From contig JAOPUX010000054.1 in NCBI GenBank assembly GCA_025963285.1, forward strand, positions 1-64,000: 64,000 bases of DNA, given 5' to 3'. A program made the position numbers and the translations under genes. Shown here piece after piece: positions 24,527-34,052 of the stretch. How positions within the stretch are numbered: position 1 is the first letter of the stretch; each line of letters opens with the position of its first letter. Source of the DNA: Jatrophihabitans sp. GTDB taxonomy: Bacteria; Actinomycetota; Actinomycetes; Mycobacteriales; Jatrophihabitantaceae. Below the pieces are notes generated by a model. It was given only the letters and a program-made list of their open reading frames with translations, did not search any database and had not been told where the DNA came from.

Positions 24527-26122
24527 ATGATCGCGATGTCCCCCGACGCCTTCACCCACCCGTTGCTGGCTGGCGACTCCGCAACGGTGCGGCGGCTGGC
24601 GAGCGGCTCCACCGACCCACGCTCGGTGGCGGCACTGGCGTTCGCGCACATCCTGGACTCCGACTTCGATGCGGCGATCGCGATCGCGACATCGGCCCCT
24701 CCGGTGGCTGAGGGGAGCATCGCCGCGCTCGAGATCAACGCCGTCCGGATCCTCGGCAACGCCATGGCCGGCACCAGTCAGGCCGATCTCGGCGAGCTCA
24801 GCGATCGGGTGGCCGCGTCCGGTCCACTGCGGCTGCAGGAGGGGGCCTGGGCCGTCTGCATGGTGGGTGAGGCCGGGATGTCCACCGGCCGCCTCGACGT
24901 CGCCGAGCGCGTGGCACTGCGGCTGGTGGAGGTGCTACCGCCGGAGGACCCGCACCGCGTCTTCGCCGGCCAGACGGCGGCCCGCGCGCTGCTCTTCCAG
25001 GGCCGCCTGCCCGCGGCGGCCGAACTGGCCACGCAGACCCTGCCGCTGGCCTCGCGCCACGACCTCGTCGCGCTCCGGCTGGTCCTCCGCGGCACGCTGG
25101 CCTACATCGCCGCCCTGCGCGAGGACCGCGACGCGCTGCGCGAGTGCGTCGACGAGGTGGAGTCCTTCGCCGGGGCCTGCCCACCGGGCTACCTGGTCAG
25201 CGGGGCGTTCGTACTCTCGGCCTACGCACTCGCCGCGGCAGGGCAGGGCGTGCGGGCGAGCGAGCTACTGCTAGCGGGTGCCGGCGGCCCGGAGCTGACT
25301 GCCCTGCAGAACCTCGACCGGGCCTACGGCTACGAACTGCTCGTCACCGCGGCGCTCACCACCAGCGACCTCGCCGCGGCCCGTGCGTGGGCCGACCGGG
25401 CTGCAACGGTGCCGACCGGCTCCTCGGAGATGACTGCCGCCGCCCTGCACCGGATCACCGCGCGCATCGCCGTGGCCGAGGGCGATCACCGCACCAGCGC
25501 TGCCCTGGCCGAGATCGCCGCGGAGCTGGCCCACGGCACCTCCGGCCACCTAGACGCCACCCGCGCTCGGCTGATGGCGGGCAGTGCGCTGCTGCACGAC
25601 AGTGACCCGGCTGGTGCTCAGGCCAGGCTTCGCGACGCTGGCGTCGATGCCACGCAGATGGGTGCGGCGTCGCTGAGCATGCTGGCCCGTCGCGACCTGC
25701 GCAGCATCGGCCTGCGCTTCACCGGCGTGGCCCAGGAGCCGATGTCACGGCGCGAGCGCGAGGTGGCCGAGTTCGTCCTGGCCGGCTCCACCAACGCCCA
25801 GATCGCGCGCGCGCTGGGGGTCTCCGAGCGGACGGTGCACAGCCATGTCAGCGGGGTGCTGCGGGCACTCGGGGTGCCCTCCCGCGCGGCGCTGGCCACG
25901 GGCCTCGGTATGGACGAGGCACCCAGTGCCGACAGCTGGGCGCTGCTGACGCCACGCCAGCAGGACGTCGCCCGGCTGGTGAGCCGGGGCTACACCAACG
26001 ACGGCATCGCCCGCGAGCTGAGGGTCTCGGCCAAGACCGTCGAGAAGCACCTCGGCGACTGCTACCGACGGCTCGAGGTCGACAGCCGGGCCGCGATGAC
26101 AGCCCGGCTCAACGGCCGGTAG
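24527..26122 (+). CDS. LuxR-family regulator with two tandem HTH domains
   Basis: 531 residues from ATG 24527 (ATG 24536 is equally possible; TTG 24485 would be longer). Residues about 10-400 are Ala-rich paired helices of TPR/MalT-like type, with no P-loop ATPase. The C-terminus holds two separate LuxR HTH units: Ser-Arg-Arg-Glu-Arg-Glu-Val-Ala-Glu with Ser-Glu-Arg-Thr-Val-His-Ser-His (about 406-465), and Thr-Pro-Arg-Gln-Gln-Asp-Val-Ala-Arg with Ser-Ala-Lys-Thr-Val-Glu-Lys-His (about 475-531). Most LuxR proteins have one. The target and signal are unknown. Its divergence from cimA may mean it controls branched-chain synthesis, which is speculation. Confidence 0.75.
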   Translation: MIAMSPDAFTHPLLAGDSATVRRLASGSTDPRSVAALAFAHILDSDFDAAIAIATSAPPVAEGSIAALEINAVRILGNAMAGTSQADLGELSDRVAASGPLRLQEGAWAVCMVGEAGMSTGRLDVAERVALRLVEVLPPEDPHRVFAGQTAARALLFQGRLPAAAELATQTLPLASRHDLVALRLVLRGTLAYIAALREDRDALRECVDEVESFAGACPPGYLVSGAFVLSAYALAAAGQGVRASELLLAGAGGPELTALQNLDRAYGYELLVTAALTTSDLAAARAWADRAATVPTGSSEMTAAALHRITARIAVAEGDHRTSAALAEIAAELAHGTSGHLDATRARLMAGSALLHDSDPAGAQARLRDAGVDATQMGAASLSMLARRDLRSIGLRFTGVAQEPMSRREREVAEFVLAGSTNAQIARALGVSERTVHSHVSGVLRALGVPSRAALATGLGMDEAPSADSWALLTPRQQDVARLVSRGYTNDGIARELRVSAKTVEKHLGDCYRRLEVDSRAAMTARLNGR

Positions 26123-26148
26123 CCCGCAGCCGTTCCACCGACGGCTGC

Positions 26149-27171
26149 TCAGCCGGCGGCGGCTGCCGCGAGGCGCGCGCCGATCTCGGCGGTGCTGCCC
26201 GGGTTCTTCGCATCGCGGGTGGCCAGGTCGGCCGCTACCGCTGCCTCCACCTTCGCCGCGGCCTCGGTCTCGCCGAGGTGCGCCAGCAGCATCGACACCG
26301 AGAGCACCGCAGCCGTGGGGTCGGCCTTGCCCTGGCCGGCGATGTCCGGGGCCGAGCCGTGCACCGGCTCGAACATCGACGGATTGTTGTGCGAAGGGTC
26401 GACGTTGCCGCTGGCAGCCAGGCCGATGCCACCGGAGACCGCGGCGGCGAGGTCGGTGATGATGTCGCCGAAGAGGTTGTCGGTGACGATCACGTCGTAG
26501 CGGCCCGGGTCGGTGACCAGGTAGATCGTCGAGGCGTCGACGTGGTTGTAGGCCACCGTGACGTCGGGGAACTCCGCGCTGACCTCCTGCACGGTCCGGA
26601 ACCAGAGGTCGCCGGCGAAGACGAGCACGTTGTTCTTGTGCACGAGGGTCAGGTGCTTGCGCGGGCGGGTCTGGGCGTAGGCGAAGGCGGCCCGCACGAC
26701 ACGTTCGGCCCCGAAGCGGGTGTTGAGGCTGACCTCGGTGGCCACCTCGGCCGGGGTGCCCCGTCGCAGCACGCCGCCGTTGCCGGTGTACGGGCCCTCA
26801 GTGCCCTCGCGGAACACCACGAAGTCGATGGCCGGGTCCCCGGCCAGCGGTGAGGTCATGCCCGGGTAGAGCTTGGACGGCCGCAGGTTGACGTACTGGT
26901 CGAGCTCGAAGCGCAGCCGCAGCAGCAGGCCACGCTCCAGGATGCCGGAGGGCACCGTCGGGTCGCCGATCGCGCCGAGCAGGATCGCGTCGTGGGCGCG
27001 GAGCTCGTCGACGACGCCGTCTGGCAGCGTCTCCCCGGTGCGGTGCCAGCGCGCGGCCCCAAGGTCGTAGTGCGTGGTGTCGACGCCCGGGCGCACCGCC
27101 TCGAGCACGCGCAGCGCCTGCTCGGTGACCTCGATGCCGATTCCGTCGCCTGGGATGACTGCAAGCTTCAT
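26149..27171 (-). CDS. leuB: 3-Isopropylmalate dehydrogenase
   Basis: 340 residues. Gly-Asp-Gly-Ile-Gly near 9-13 opens the beta-decarboxylating dehydrogenase fold; Arg motifs bind isopropylmalate. [10 protein letters not shown] (about 229-238) provides the metal-binding Asp residues, and Gly-Ser-Ala-Pro-Asp-Ile-Ala-Gly (about 277) is the NAD motif. It oxidises 3-isopropylmalate to 2-oxoisocaproate in leucine synthesis, and homologues also serve the citramalate route (methylmalate), in line with cimA nearby. TAGGCT stands 7 bases before the ATG and there is no ribosome site, so it is probably leaderless and transcribed by itself. Confidence 0.93.
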   Translation of the reverse strand: MKLAVIPGDGIGIEVTEQALRVLEAVRPGVDTTHYDLGAARWHRTGETLPDGVVDELRAHDAILLGAIGDPTVPSGILERGLLLRLRFELDQYVNLRPSKLYPGMTSPLAGDPAIDFVVFREGTEGPYTGNGGVLRRGTPAEVATEVSLNTRFGAERVVRAAFAYAQTRPRKHLTLVHKNNVLVFAGDLWFRTVQEVSAEFPDVTVAYNHVDASTIYLVTDPGRYDVIVTDNLFGDIITDLAAAVSGGIGLAASGNVDPSHNNPSMFEPVHGSAPDIAGQGKADPTAAVLSVSMLLAHLGETEAAAKVEAAVAADLATRDAKNPGSTAEIGARLAAAAAG

Positions 27172-27192
27172 GGTGCCGAGCCTAGCCGAGGC

Positions 27193-28485
27193 TCAGTGCT
27201 CACTCTCAACCAATGGACCAGCTATCTCAACCTGTGAGACGCCGTCGTACTGCGGCAGCTCTCGCATGGTCCGCAGCGGGGAGAGCAGGATCGGCAGGAA
27301 GGCCAGCGATCCCCCTATCGCGGCGATGAGGAGCGTCTGCCGCACGCCGAGCAGCGAGCCGAGCGCGCCCCCCAGCACGCCGCCGATCGGCATGGTGCCC
27401 CACACCAGGAAGCGCATCGTGGCATTCATCCGGCCGAGCAGCGCGGGCGGGCAGAGCCCCTGCCGGAAGCTGACCTGCGTGATGTTGTAGATCACCGCGC
27501 CCATCCACCAGAGCAGCTGGCCGAACGCGTAGAGGCCGAGGGTCCAGTCCCGGTGCACGAAGGCCGCGAACACCGAGAAGGGCGCCGTCACTGCCGTGGC
27601 GAGCAGGATGGTCGGGCCCTGCCCGAGGTGGGTGGCGAGCCTCGCCGCGACGAGCGACCCGAGCAGCCCGCCCACCGCCGAGATCGAGGTGAGCAGCCCG
27701 AGGATGCCCGGCGAGAGGTGCAGTTGCCGGGCTAGCAGCACGTAGAGCACCGCGAAGCTCATCGAGCTGAAGAGGTTCGACGAACCGGTGCACATGGCGA
27801 TCGCGCGCAGCAGCCGATTGCCCACCACGAAGCGCACGCCCTCGGCGATCTCGCGCCCCAGGTGCCGATCGGCCCTCCGCTCCGGCTTGGGCGGGCGGAC
27901 CTTGATCGCCGCGACCCAGCTCGCCGACCAGAGGAAGCTGGCGGCGTCGATCAGCACGGCGTAGGGGGCGGTGAGCGCGGCGATCAGCGCACCGCCGACA
28001 CCGGGGCCGGCGATCTGGGAGATCGACTCGCTGGCCTGCAGCTTCGCGTTCCCCTCCACCAGCACGGAGCGGTCGACGAGCTGGGGAAGGTAGGACTGGT
28101 ACGCGACATCGAAGAAGACGGTGCTCACGCTCGTCACCAGGGCCACCGCATAGAGCTGGCCGATGCTGACGTGTGCCACCGCCGCGGCCAGCGGCACCGA
28201 GCCCAGTGCCGCGGCCCGGACCAGGTCGTTGACGATCAACACCCAGCGGTAGCGCATCCGGTCTACCCACGCCCCCGCCGGCAGCCCCACCAGCAGGAAG
28301 GCCAGCGTCTCGCAGGCCGTGAGCAGGCCGACCTCGAAGGTGGAGGCGTGCACCACCAGGATCGCGACGAGCGGGAGGGCCAGCTGGCTGACCATCGTGC
28401 CGAACTGGCTGACTGTCTCGCCGATCCAGAGCCGGCGGAAGTCGAGGTGATGCCACAGGCCGCCCCGGCGCTGCTCGTCGCTCAT
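27193..28485 (-). CDS. MFS exporter (MFS_3/EntS-like)
   Basis: 430 residues with 10-12 hydrophobic helices. Motif A appears as Gly-Ala-Trp-Val-Asp-Arg-Met-Arg-Tyr-Arg (about 67-78), and the helix-10/11 loop has Pro-Ala-Leu-Leu-Gly-Arg-Met-Asn-Ala-Thr-Met-Arg, typical of the MFS_3 branch that includes the enterobactin exporter EntS and macrolide exporters. It probably exports a small hydrophobic compound by proton antiport. The gene is divergent from an ArsR-like regulator with 54 bases between them, a typical regulator-exporter pair. Substrate unknown. Confidence 0.82.
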   Translation of the reverse strand: MSDEQRRGGLWHHLDFRRLWIGETVSQFGTMVSQLALPLVAILVVHASTFEVGLLTACETLAFLLVGLPAGAWVDRMRYRWVLIVNDLVRAAALGSVPLAAAVAHVSIGQLYAVALVTSVSTVFFDVAYQSYLPQLVDRSVLVEGNAKLQASESISQIAGPGVGGALIAALTAPYAVLIDAASFLWSASWVAAIKVRPPKPERRADRHLGREIAEGVRFVVGNRLLRAIAMCTGSSNLFSSMSFAVLYVLLARQLHLSPGILGLLTSISAVGGLLGSLVAARLATHLGQGPTILLATAVTAPFSVFAAFVHRDWTLGLYAFGQLLWWMGAVIYNITQVSFRQGLCPPALLGRMNATMRFLVWGTMPIGGVLGGALGSLLGVRQTLLIAAIGGSLAFLPILLSPLRTMRELPQYDGVSQVEIAGPLVESEH

Positions 28486-28505
28486 GGACTCAGCGTGCCG
28501 CTAGT

Positions 28506-28523
28506 GATTGGGAAATGTCAATC
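28506..28523. promoter_or_regulatory. Candidate operator between MFS exporter and ArsR-like regulator
   Basis: GATTG (28506-28510) and CAATC (28519-28523) form an inverted repeat with 8 bases between, in the 54-base divergent gap and just before the TATCGT element of the regulator. A dimeric winged-helix protein bound there would cover both promoters. Assignment to the adjacent regulator is inference. Confidence 0.35.
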
Positions 28524-28539
28524 GGTTATCGTCGTGACC

Positions 28540-29037
28540 ATGGGAGCCAGGCGTGAGGCCACCGACGAGGAGATCAAGGTCCTCGCCTCGACGCTGCGCA
28601 TGCGCATCCTGCGGGTCTGCCTTCACGAGCCGCGCACCAACAAGGAGATCGCCGGCATCCTCGGCCGGGACCCGGCCAGCACCCTGCACCACGTGCGGCG
28701 CCTCGTCGACACCGGTTTCCTCGCCACGCAGGAGGAACGCCGCGGCACGCGTGGCTCCCGCGAGATCCCCTACCTGGCCACCCGCAAGTCGTGGACGCTC
28801 AGCACGCCGGTCGGGGACCGCGTCCTGCTCGACACGTTCCTCGAGGAGGCGGGCCAGGTCGGCGTGGACGAGCTGCACACCTCGCGCCTCGGCCTGCGGC
28901 TGAGCCCCCAACGGTGGGCAGAGTTCCAGGAGCGGCTGACCGACCTCCTGGACGAATACGCCGCCGATCCGAGCGACCCCTCCGGCCAGGCCTGGTCCGT
29001 CTTCCTCGCCCTGCACCCCGACCCGAACCAGCGTTAA
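28540..29037 (+). CDS. ArsR-like winged-helix regulator
   Basis: 165 residues from ATG 28540, which follows TATCGT by 7 bases (leaderless). Residues about 8-75 form a winged helix: Leu-Ala-Ser-Thr-Leu-Arg-Met-Arg-Ile-Leu, Thr-Asn-Lys-Glu-Ile-Ala-Gly-Ile-Leu-Gly, Ser-Thr-Leu-His-His-Val-Arg-Arg-Leu, and an Arg-Gly-Thr-Arg-Gly wing. There are no paired Cys, so it is not a classic metal sensor. The C-terminal half is helical (Trp-Ala-Glu-Phe-Gln-Glu-Arg-Leu), as in ArsR proteins with an added effector region. It probably represses the divergent MFS exporter. The 3' end faces ilvC across a perfect hairpin. Confidence 0.8.
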   Translation: MGARREATDEEIKVLASTLRMRILRVCLHEPRTNKEIAGILGRDPASTLHHVRRLVDTGFLATQEERRGTRGSREIPYLATRKSWTLSTPVGDRVLLDTFLEEAGQVGVDELHTSRLGLRLSPQRWAEFQERLTDLLDEYAADPSDPSGQAWSVFLALHPDPNQR

Positions 29038-29041
29038 AGCA

Positions 29042-29094
29042 CTCGATTGTGCAACTTCTGCCGCCCTAGCGGCGGCAGAAGTTGCACAATCGAG
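29042..29094. repeat. Perfect 24-bp-stem hairpin between the ArsR-like gene and ilvC
   Basis: The arm at 29042-29065 (begins CTCGATTGTGCAACTTCTGC) is complementary base for base to 29071-29094, with the 5-base loop CTAGC. It separates two convergent genes, starting a few bases after one stop and ending 6 bases before the other, so it may end both transcripts. There is no T-run. Core GATTGTGCAACTT is shared with 19657-19703. Confidence 0.92.
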
Positions 29095-29100
29095 GGAAGA

Positions 29101-30150
<1,050 letters not shown>

Positions 30151-30174
30151 TCAGATAGTGGGGGTGCGGAAACG

Positions 30175-30699
30175 TTACGCCGGGCGTTCGACAGCACGCA
30201 GTGCTGCCTGGGTCATGGAGCGTGGGCCGCGACCGAGGGCGACCATGCCGGACTGCACCATCTCGCGGATGCCGTACGGCTCGAGCATCTTGAGCATCGA
30301 CTCCAGTTTGTCAGGTCGGCCGGAGAGCTCGATCGTGAGGACCTCGGGGCTGACGTCAGCCACCTTGGCCTTGAAGAGTTCGACGATCTGCAGGACGTCG
30401 CGGCGGCTGGCCTCGTCGGCCTTCACCTTCACGAGCAGCAGCTCTCGCTGCACCGCCTGCTTCTCCTCCAGTTCGACGATCTTGAGGACATTCACCAGCT
30501 TGTTGAGCTGCTTGGTGACCTGCTCGAGCGCCGAGCCCTCGACGCTGACGAGGATCGTGATCCGGGAGATCTCGGGGTGTTCGGTGGGGCCGACCGCCAG
30601 CGACTCGATGTTGAAGCCGCGGCGGCTGAACAGGCCGGAGACGCGCACGAGCACACCCGGCTTGTTCTCGACCAGGACGGACAACGTGTGGCGGCTCAT
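30175..30699 (-). CDS. ilvN: Acetolactate synthase small (regulatory) subunit
   Basis: 174 residues. An N-terminal ACT domain (Leu-Ser-Val-Leu-Val-Glu-Asn-Lys-Pro-Gly-Val-Leu-Val-Arg-Val-Ser-Gly-Leu-Phe) binds valine as feedback inhibitor, and the C-terminal half is the ALS_ss domain with Leu-Gly-Arg-Gly near the end. It activates and regulates IlvB. The ATG overlaps the TGA of a 12-codon mini-ORF (30696-30731), which itself overlaps the racemase stop, so translation may pass from the racemase through the mini-ORF to ilvN. In most actinobacteria ilvN follows ilvB directly. Confidence 0.95.
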   Translation of the reverse strand: MSRHTLSVLVENKPGVLVRVSGLFSRRGFNIESLAVGPTEHPEISRITILVSVEGSALEQVTKQLNKLVNVLKIVELEEKQAVQRELLLVKVKADEASRRDVLQIVELFKAKVADVSPEVLTIELSGRPDKLESMLKMLEPYGIREMVQSGMVALGRGPRSMTQAALRAVERPA

Positions 30700-30731
30700 C
30701 GGACCTCATTCGCTAACGAGTTGTCGCTCAT
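30696..30731 (-). CDS. Twelve-codon junction mini-ORF MSDNSLANEVR between racemase and ilvN
   Basis: ATG at 30731 overlaps the racemase stop (ATGA), and its own TGA overlaps the ilvN ATG (ATGA). Its first 26 bases are a repeat that recurs at the gatC/gatA and cobT/cobU junctions, where it encodes Met-Ser-Asp-x-x-Leu-Ala-Asn each time. It may have no peptide function and simply keep the two genes coupled after a repeat inserted. Expression is not shown. Confidence 0.4.
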   Translation of the reverse strand: MSDNSLANEVR

Positions 30732-30732
30732 G
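30707..30732. repeat. Junction repeat copy 1 (racemase/ilvN)
   Basis: Plus-strand CATTCGCTAACGAG followed by TTGTCGCTCATG. It matches the copies at 43087-43112 and 59908-59933 at 24 and 23 of 26 positions. It lies exactly at the stop/start junction of two genes. Confidence 0.85.
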
Positions 30733-31432
30733 CCAGTGCTCCGGGAATCATGTAATCGGTCAGGACTGCGCAGTGCAGCGCGGTGGTGTCGTACACCGGC
30801 ACGCTGGCGTCGGAGTCATCGACGAGCAGGCCGATCTCGGTACAGGCCAGCACGATCGCCTCCGCGCCACGAGCCACCAGGCCGGCCATGATCGCGCGGT
30901 AGGCCTCGCGGGACCGCTCGCTGATCACGCCCACCTGCAGCTCGTCGTAGATCACATTGTGGACGATCTCCCGCTCCGCGGCCTCGGGCACGATCACCTG
31001 GGTGCCGAAGTCCGCCATCCGCTTCGGGTACATGTCGCTCGTCATCGTGTAGTTCGTCGCGAGCAGACCCACCGTGGCGTACTCGGCCACGGCCTCGGCC
31101 ACCACGTCGACGAGGTCGACGAAGGGCACTGTGATCGCGGCACGGATCTGGTCGGCCACCAGGTGCAGGGTGTTCGTGGCCAGCGCGATCGTCTCCGCTC
31201 CCCCGGCCTGCAGCGCGGCGGCGGCCTCGGCCAGGATCCTGCCCTGGCCGGCCCAGTCCCCGGCTCGCTGCCGTGGCTCGAAGTCACCGAAGTCGACGGA
31301 GTGGATGGTGACGGGGGCGCTGGCACTACCGCCCACCCGGTCGTGGACGGCCTCGTTGAGCAGCCGGTAGTACGACGCCGTCGACTGCCACGTCATCCCC
31401 CCGAGCAACCCGAGCCGGTGTAGCTCACACAT
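30728..31432 (-). CDS. Aspartate/glutamate racemase-family protein inside the ilv operon
   Basis: 234 residues. It begins Leu-Gly-Leu-Leu-Gly-Gly-Met-Thr-Trp, as in the YgeA branch of the Asp/Glu racemase family. The first catalytic position is Thr (Ala-Thr-Asn-Thr-Leu-His) where glutamate racemase has Cys, as is normal in YgeA, and the second site keeps Cys (Leu-Ala-Cys-Thr-Glu-Ile). The family racemises amino acids of broad specificity without PLP. It sits 28 bases after ilvB and overlaps a mini-ORF leading into ilvN, so it is cotranscribed with acetolactate synthase. It may interconvert enantiomers of a branched-chain amino acid or a regulator. Confidence 0.82.
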   Translation of the reverse strand: MCELHRLGLLGGMTWQSTASYYRLLNEAVHDRVGGSASAPVTIHSVDFGDFEPRQRAGDWAGQGRILAEAAAALQAGGAETIALATNTLHLVADQIRAAITVPFVDLVDVVAEAVAEYATVGLLATNYTMTSDMYPKRMADFGTQVIVPEAAEREIVHNVIYDELQVGVISERSREAYRAIMAGLVARGAEAIVLACTEIGLLVDDSDASVPVYDTTALHCAVLTDYMIPGALA

Positions 31433-31460
31433 GGCTACTCGCCTCCGCTGATCGTCGGCA

Positions 31461-33218
31461 TTACTCGTCTCCGAAGGCGGGCCGGAGGTCCCGGGCGGCG
31501 AGGATGTCGTCGTTGCTCGTGCCCGCGGCGACCATCGGCCAGACCATCGCGTCGGCGCCGACGGTGAAGTCGACCACCACTGGCTGGTCGTTGATCGACA
31601 TGGCCTTCTCGATGGTGGCGTCCACGTCCTCGGCCGACTCGCAGCGCAGGCCGATGCAGCCCAACGCGTCGGCGAGCTTGACGAAGTCCGGCACCCGCTG
31701 CTTGGAGCCCTTGGAGTGCGTGCTCAGGTTGGTGTTGGAGTAGCGCTGCTCGTAGAAGAGCGTCTGCCACTGGCGCACCATGCCGAGGTTGCCGTTGTTG
31801 ATCACGGCGACCTTGATCGGGATGCCCTCGATGGCGCAGGTGGCCAGCTCCTGGTTGGTCATCTGGAAGCAGCCGTCACCGTCGACGGCCCAGACGAGCT
31901 TGTCCGGCATCGCGACCTTGGCACCCATGGCGGCAGGGACGGCGTAGCCCATCGTCCCGGCGCCACCGGAGTTGAGCCAGGTGTAGGGGTTCTCGTACTT
32001 GATGAACTGCGCGGCCCACATCTGGTGCTGCCCGACGCCCGCGGCGATGATCGCCTCGGGACCGGCGATGGCACCGAGCCGCTCGATGACGTACTGCGGG
32101 GCGAGCGAGCCGTCGGTGGGCTGGTCGTAGCCCAGCGGGTAGGTCTCGCGCCAGCTGTCGACCTGGCGCCACCAGCCGGTGAGGTCGGCGCGATGGTCGG
32201 CGTCGAACTCGACCTGCACTGCCGGGATCAGGTCCCGCAGCACCTCGCGGACGTCGCCCACGATCGGCACGTCGGCCTCGCGGTTCTTGCCGATCTCGGC
32301 CGGGTCGATGTCGGCGTGGATGATCTTGGCCAGGGGGGCGAAGCTGTCGAGCCGGCCAGTGACGCGGTCGTCGAAGCGGGCGCCGAGGGTGATCAGCAGG
32401 TCGGACTTCTGCAGGGCGGTGACGGCCGCGACCGAGCCGTGCATCCCGGGCATGCCGAGATGCTGCTGATGGCTGTCCGGGAAGGCGCCCCGGGCCATCA
32501 GCGTGGTGACGACCGGAATGCCGGTGAGTTCGGCGAGCTGGCGCAGCTCGGCAGAGGCGTGTGCCTTCAGCACACCGCCACCGACATAGAGCACCGGGCG
32601 GCGCGCCTCGGCGATGAGCCGGGCGGCCTCGCGGATCTGCTTGCCGTGCGGCCGGGTCACCGGCTTGTAGCCCGGCAGATCGATCCGCGGCGGCCAGTCG
32701 AAGGTCGTCGTCTCCTGCAGGATGTCCTTCGGCAGGTCGACGAGCACGGGGCCCGGCCGGCCGGTGGAGGCGAGGTGGAACGCCTCGGCGATGGCCTGCG
32801 GGATGTCCTCGGCACGCTGCACGAGGAAGTTGTGCTTCGTGATCGGCAGCGTGATCCCGGCGATGTCGGCCTCCTGGAAGGCGTCGCTGCCGATCGACGG
32901 ACGGGCGACCTGGCCGGTGATGGCCACCATCGGCACCGAGTCCATGTAGGCGTCGGCGATGGGGGTGACGAGGTTCGTGGCCCCGGGCCCCGAGGTGGCC
33001 ATGCAGACCCCGACCTTGCCGGAGGCCTGCGCATATCCCTCTGCGGCATGCCCTGCGCCCTGCTCGTGGCGGACGAGGATGTGCCGGACCTTCGTGGAGT
33101 CGTACAGAGGGTCGTAGGCGGGCAGGATCGCCCCGCCCGGGATACCGAATACGACCTCGGCGCCGACCTCTTCGAGCGAACGGACAAGCGACTGTGCGCC
33201 AGTGATCGTCTCGGTCAT
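31461..33218 (-). CDS. ilvB: Acetolactate synthase large (catalytic) subunit
   Basis: 585 residues from ATG 33218; a longer frame to 33308 would run through the attenuator and is discarded. The catalytic Glu52 (Arg-His-Glu-Gln-Gly-Ala) activates thiamine diphosphate, and Gly-Asp-Gly-Cys-Phe-Gln-Met-Thr near 445 with Asn-Asn-Gly about 28 residues later is the TPP/Mg motif. It makes acetolactate and 2-aceto-2-hydroxybutyrate. Cys follows the TPP Gly-Asp-Gly where Ala or Ser is common. First gene of the operon, under an attenuator with a Leu-Val-Leu-Ile leader peptide. Confidence 0.95.
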   Translation of the reverse strand: MTETITGAQSLVRSLEEVGAEVVFGIPGGAILPAYDPLYDSTKVRHILVRHEQGAGHAAEGYAQASGKVGVCMATSGPGATNLVTPIADAYMDSVPMVAITGQVARPSIGSDAFQEADIAGITLPITKHNFLVQRAEDIPQAIAEAFHLASTGRPGPVLVDLPKDILQETTTFDWPPRIDLPGYKPVTRPHGKQIREAARLIAEARRPVLYVGGGVLKAHASAELRQLAELTGIPVVTTLMARGAFPDSHQQHLGMPGMHGSVAAVTALQKSDLLITLGARFDDRVTGRLDSFAPLAKIIHADIDPAEIGKNREADVPIVGDVREVLRDLIPAVQVEFDADHRADLTGWWRQVDSWRETYPLGYDQPTDGSLAPQYVIERLGAIAGPEAIIAAGVGQHQMWAAQFIKYENPYTWLNSGGAGTMGYAVPAAMGAKVAMPDKLVWAVDGDGCFQMTNQELATCAIEGIPIKVAVINNGNLGMVRQWQTLFYEQRYSNTNLSTHSKGSKQRVPDFVKLADALGCIGLRCESAEDVDATIEKAMSINDQPVVVDFTVGADAMVWPMVAAGTSNDDILAARDLRPAFGDE

Positions 33219-33282
33219 TGCTTTGTCACTCTCTCTCGGTGGTCCCGTGGTGAAGGTGTGGTGCTGAACCCGTTTTTCCCCA

Positions 33283-33314
33283 ACAAAAAACCCCTCGTGC
33301 CGGGGCACGAAGGG
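33283..33314 (-). terminator. Attenuator terminator of the ilvB operon
   Basis: On the minus strand CCCTTCGTGC and GCACGAGGGG form a 10-bp stem (one wobble) with loop CCCG, followed by TTTTTTGTTG. It lies 65 bases before ilvB. Upstream AGCGCGTC can pair with GACGCGCT (33317-33324 with 33348-33355), leading straight into the terminator arm. The words around it, CGCGCTAG then CCC, are the same as in the cimA attenuator. Confidence 0.87.
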
Positions 33315-33335
33315 CTAGCGCGTCGATCAGGCAGT

Positions 33336-33380
33336 TCAGGCCTGAGGGACGCGCTCCTGGATAAGTACGAGCTTGCTCAC
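33336..33380 (-). CDS. ilvB leader peptide MSKLVLIQERVPQA
   Basis: A 14-residue frame (GTG AGC AAG CTC GTA CTT ATC CAG GAG ... TGA) with four branched-chain codons in a row: Leu, Val, Leu, Ile. Two of them (GTA and CTT) are rare in this GC-rich genome, which fits a stalling role. TACTGT stands 7 bases upstream, so the leader is probably leaderless. Starvation for charged Leu, Val or Ile tRNAs should stall the ribosome and let RNA polymerase read through the terminator. Confidence 0.8.
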   Translation of the reverse strand: MSKLVLIQERVPQA

Positions 33381-33387
33381 GTCCGGA

Positions 33388-33417
33388 ACAGTACACGTCC
33401 ACCGCCAACGGGTTCAA
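33388..33417 (-). promoter_or_regulatory. ilvB operon promoter
   Basis: On the minus strand TTGAAC (-35) and TACTGT (-10) are separated by 18 bases. Transcription would start at or very near the GTG of the leader peptide, in keeping with leaderless translation of the leader. Confidence 0.55.
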
Positions 33418-33431
33418 CCGCGGTCAACCTC

Positions 33432-33459
33432 TTGTCCTAGTATGAAATCAGCGTAAAGT
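33432..33459 (+). promoter_or_regulatory. Promoter of the CAP-domain gene
   Basis: TTGTCC (33432-33437) and TAAAGT (33454-33459) with 16 bases between, giving a leader of about 55 bases. The leader is GC-rich and I see no riboswitch motif in it. Confidence 0.45.
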
Positions 33460-33521
33460 CCTAGTCACGCAGCATTTGCGGGGGCGCAGCTGCTGAGTTC
33501 TAGCGACAAGGGACTTCGCTC

Positions 33522-34052
33522 ATGGCCCCCGCCTACCTCCGCCGCCTCGCAGCGGTGGTCCCGCTCTGCCTCGGCCTCATCGCCGTCGGTGGCGCCGGAC
33601 CAGCCAGCGCCACGGCCCCGAGTACGGCCAGCGTGGAGCGCTCGCTCGCCGCGTCGATGCTCAAGCTCCTCAACTCCGAGCGAGCCACGCATCACGAGGG
33701 CGCACTGCGGGCGAACAGCTTGCTGGTCAGCAGCGCCCACCAGCACAACCTGATGATGGCCAAGGACAACTCCATGTCCCATCAGCTGCCGGGCGAGGCC
33801 GGCTTCAGCACCCGGATCTCCCGGGCCGGCTACAAGTGGTCACGCGCTGCGGAGAACATCGGCTGGAGCTCCAGCCAGACCCTCAGCGCGCTCACCGGAC
33901 TGGAGAAGCTGATGTTCGAGGAGAAGGCGCCCAACGACGGCCACCGGCTCAACATCCTTGGCAGCTACCGCGACATCGGCATCGACGTCTACTTCGACAC
34001 CAAGCACCACAAGATGTGGTTCACCCAGGACTTCGGTTACCCGGCACGCTAG
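33522..34052 (+). CDS. Secreted CAP-domain (SCP/YkwD-like) protein
   Basis: 176 residues. Residues 1-31 are a Sec signal peptide ending Ala-Ser-Ala. The rest is a CAP domain: Leu-Asn-Ser-Glu-Arg (about 49-53), Asp-Asn-Ser-Met-Ser-His (about 87-92), Ala-Glu-Asn-Ile-Gly (about 110) and Gly-His-Arg-Leu-Asn-Ile-Leu (about 144), the conserved His and Glu of the cleft. Bacterial members are common exported proteins of unclear activity and may bind lipids or peptidoglycan. It is monocistronic and convergent with ilvD, with stops nearly touching. Confidence 0.85.
   Translation: MAPAYLRRLAAVVPLCLGLIAVGGAGPASATAPSTASVERSLAASMLKLLNSERATHHEGALRANSLLVSSAHQHNLMMAKDNSMSHQLPGEAGFSTRISRAGYKWSRAAENIGWSSSQTLSALTGLEKLMFEEKAPNDGHRLNILGSYRDIGIDVYFDTKHHKMWFTQDFGYPAR

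Noticed and set aside
33219-33308. An N-terminal extension of ilvB to 33308
   Set aside because: It would translate the attenuator terminator and adds residues foreign to IlvB; ATG 33218 gives the normal start.
33460-33521. A c-di-AMP (ydaO) riboswitch before the CAP-domain gene
   Set aside because: The leader is only about 60 bases and lacks the conserved core.
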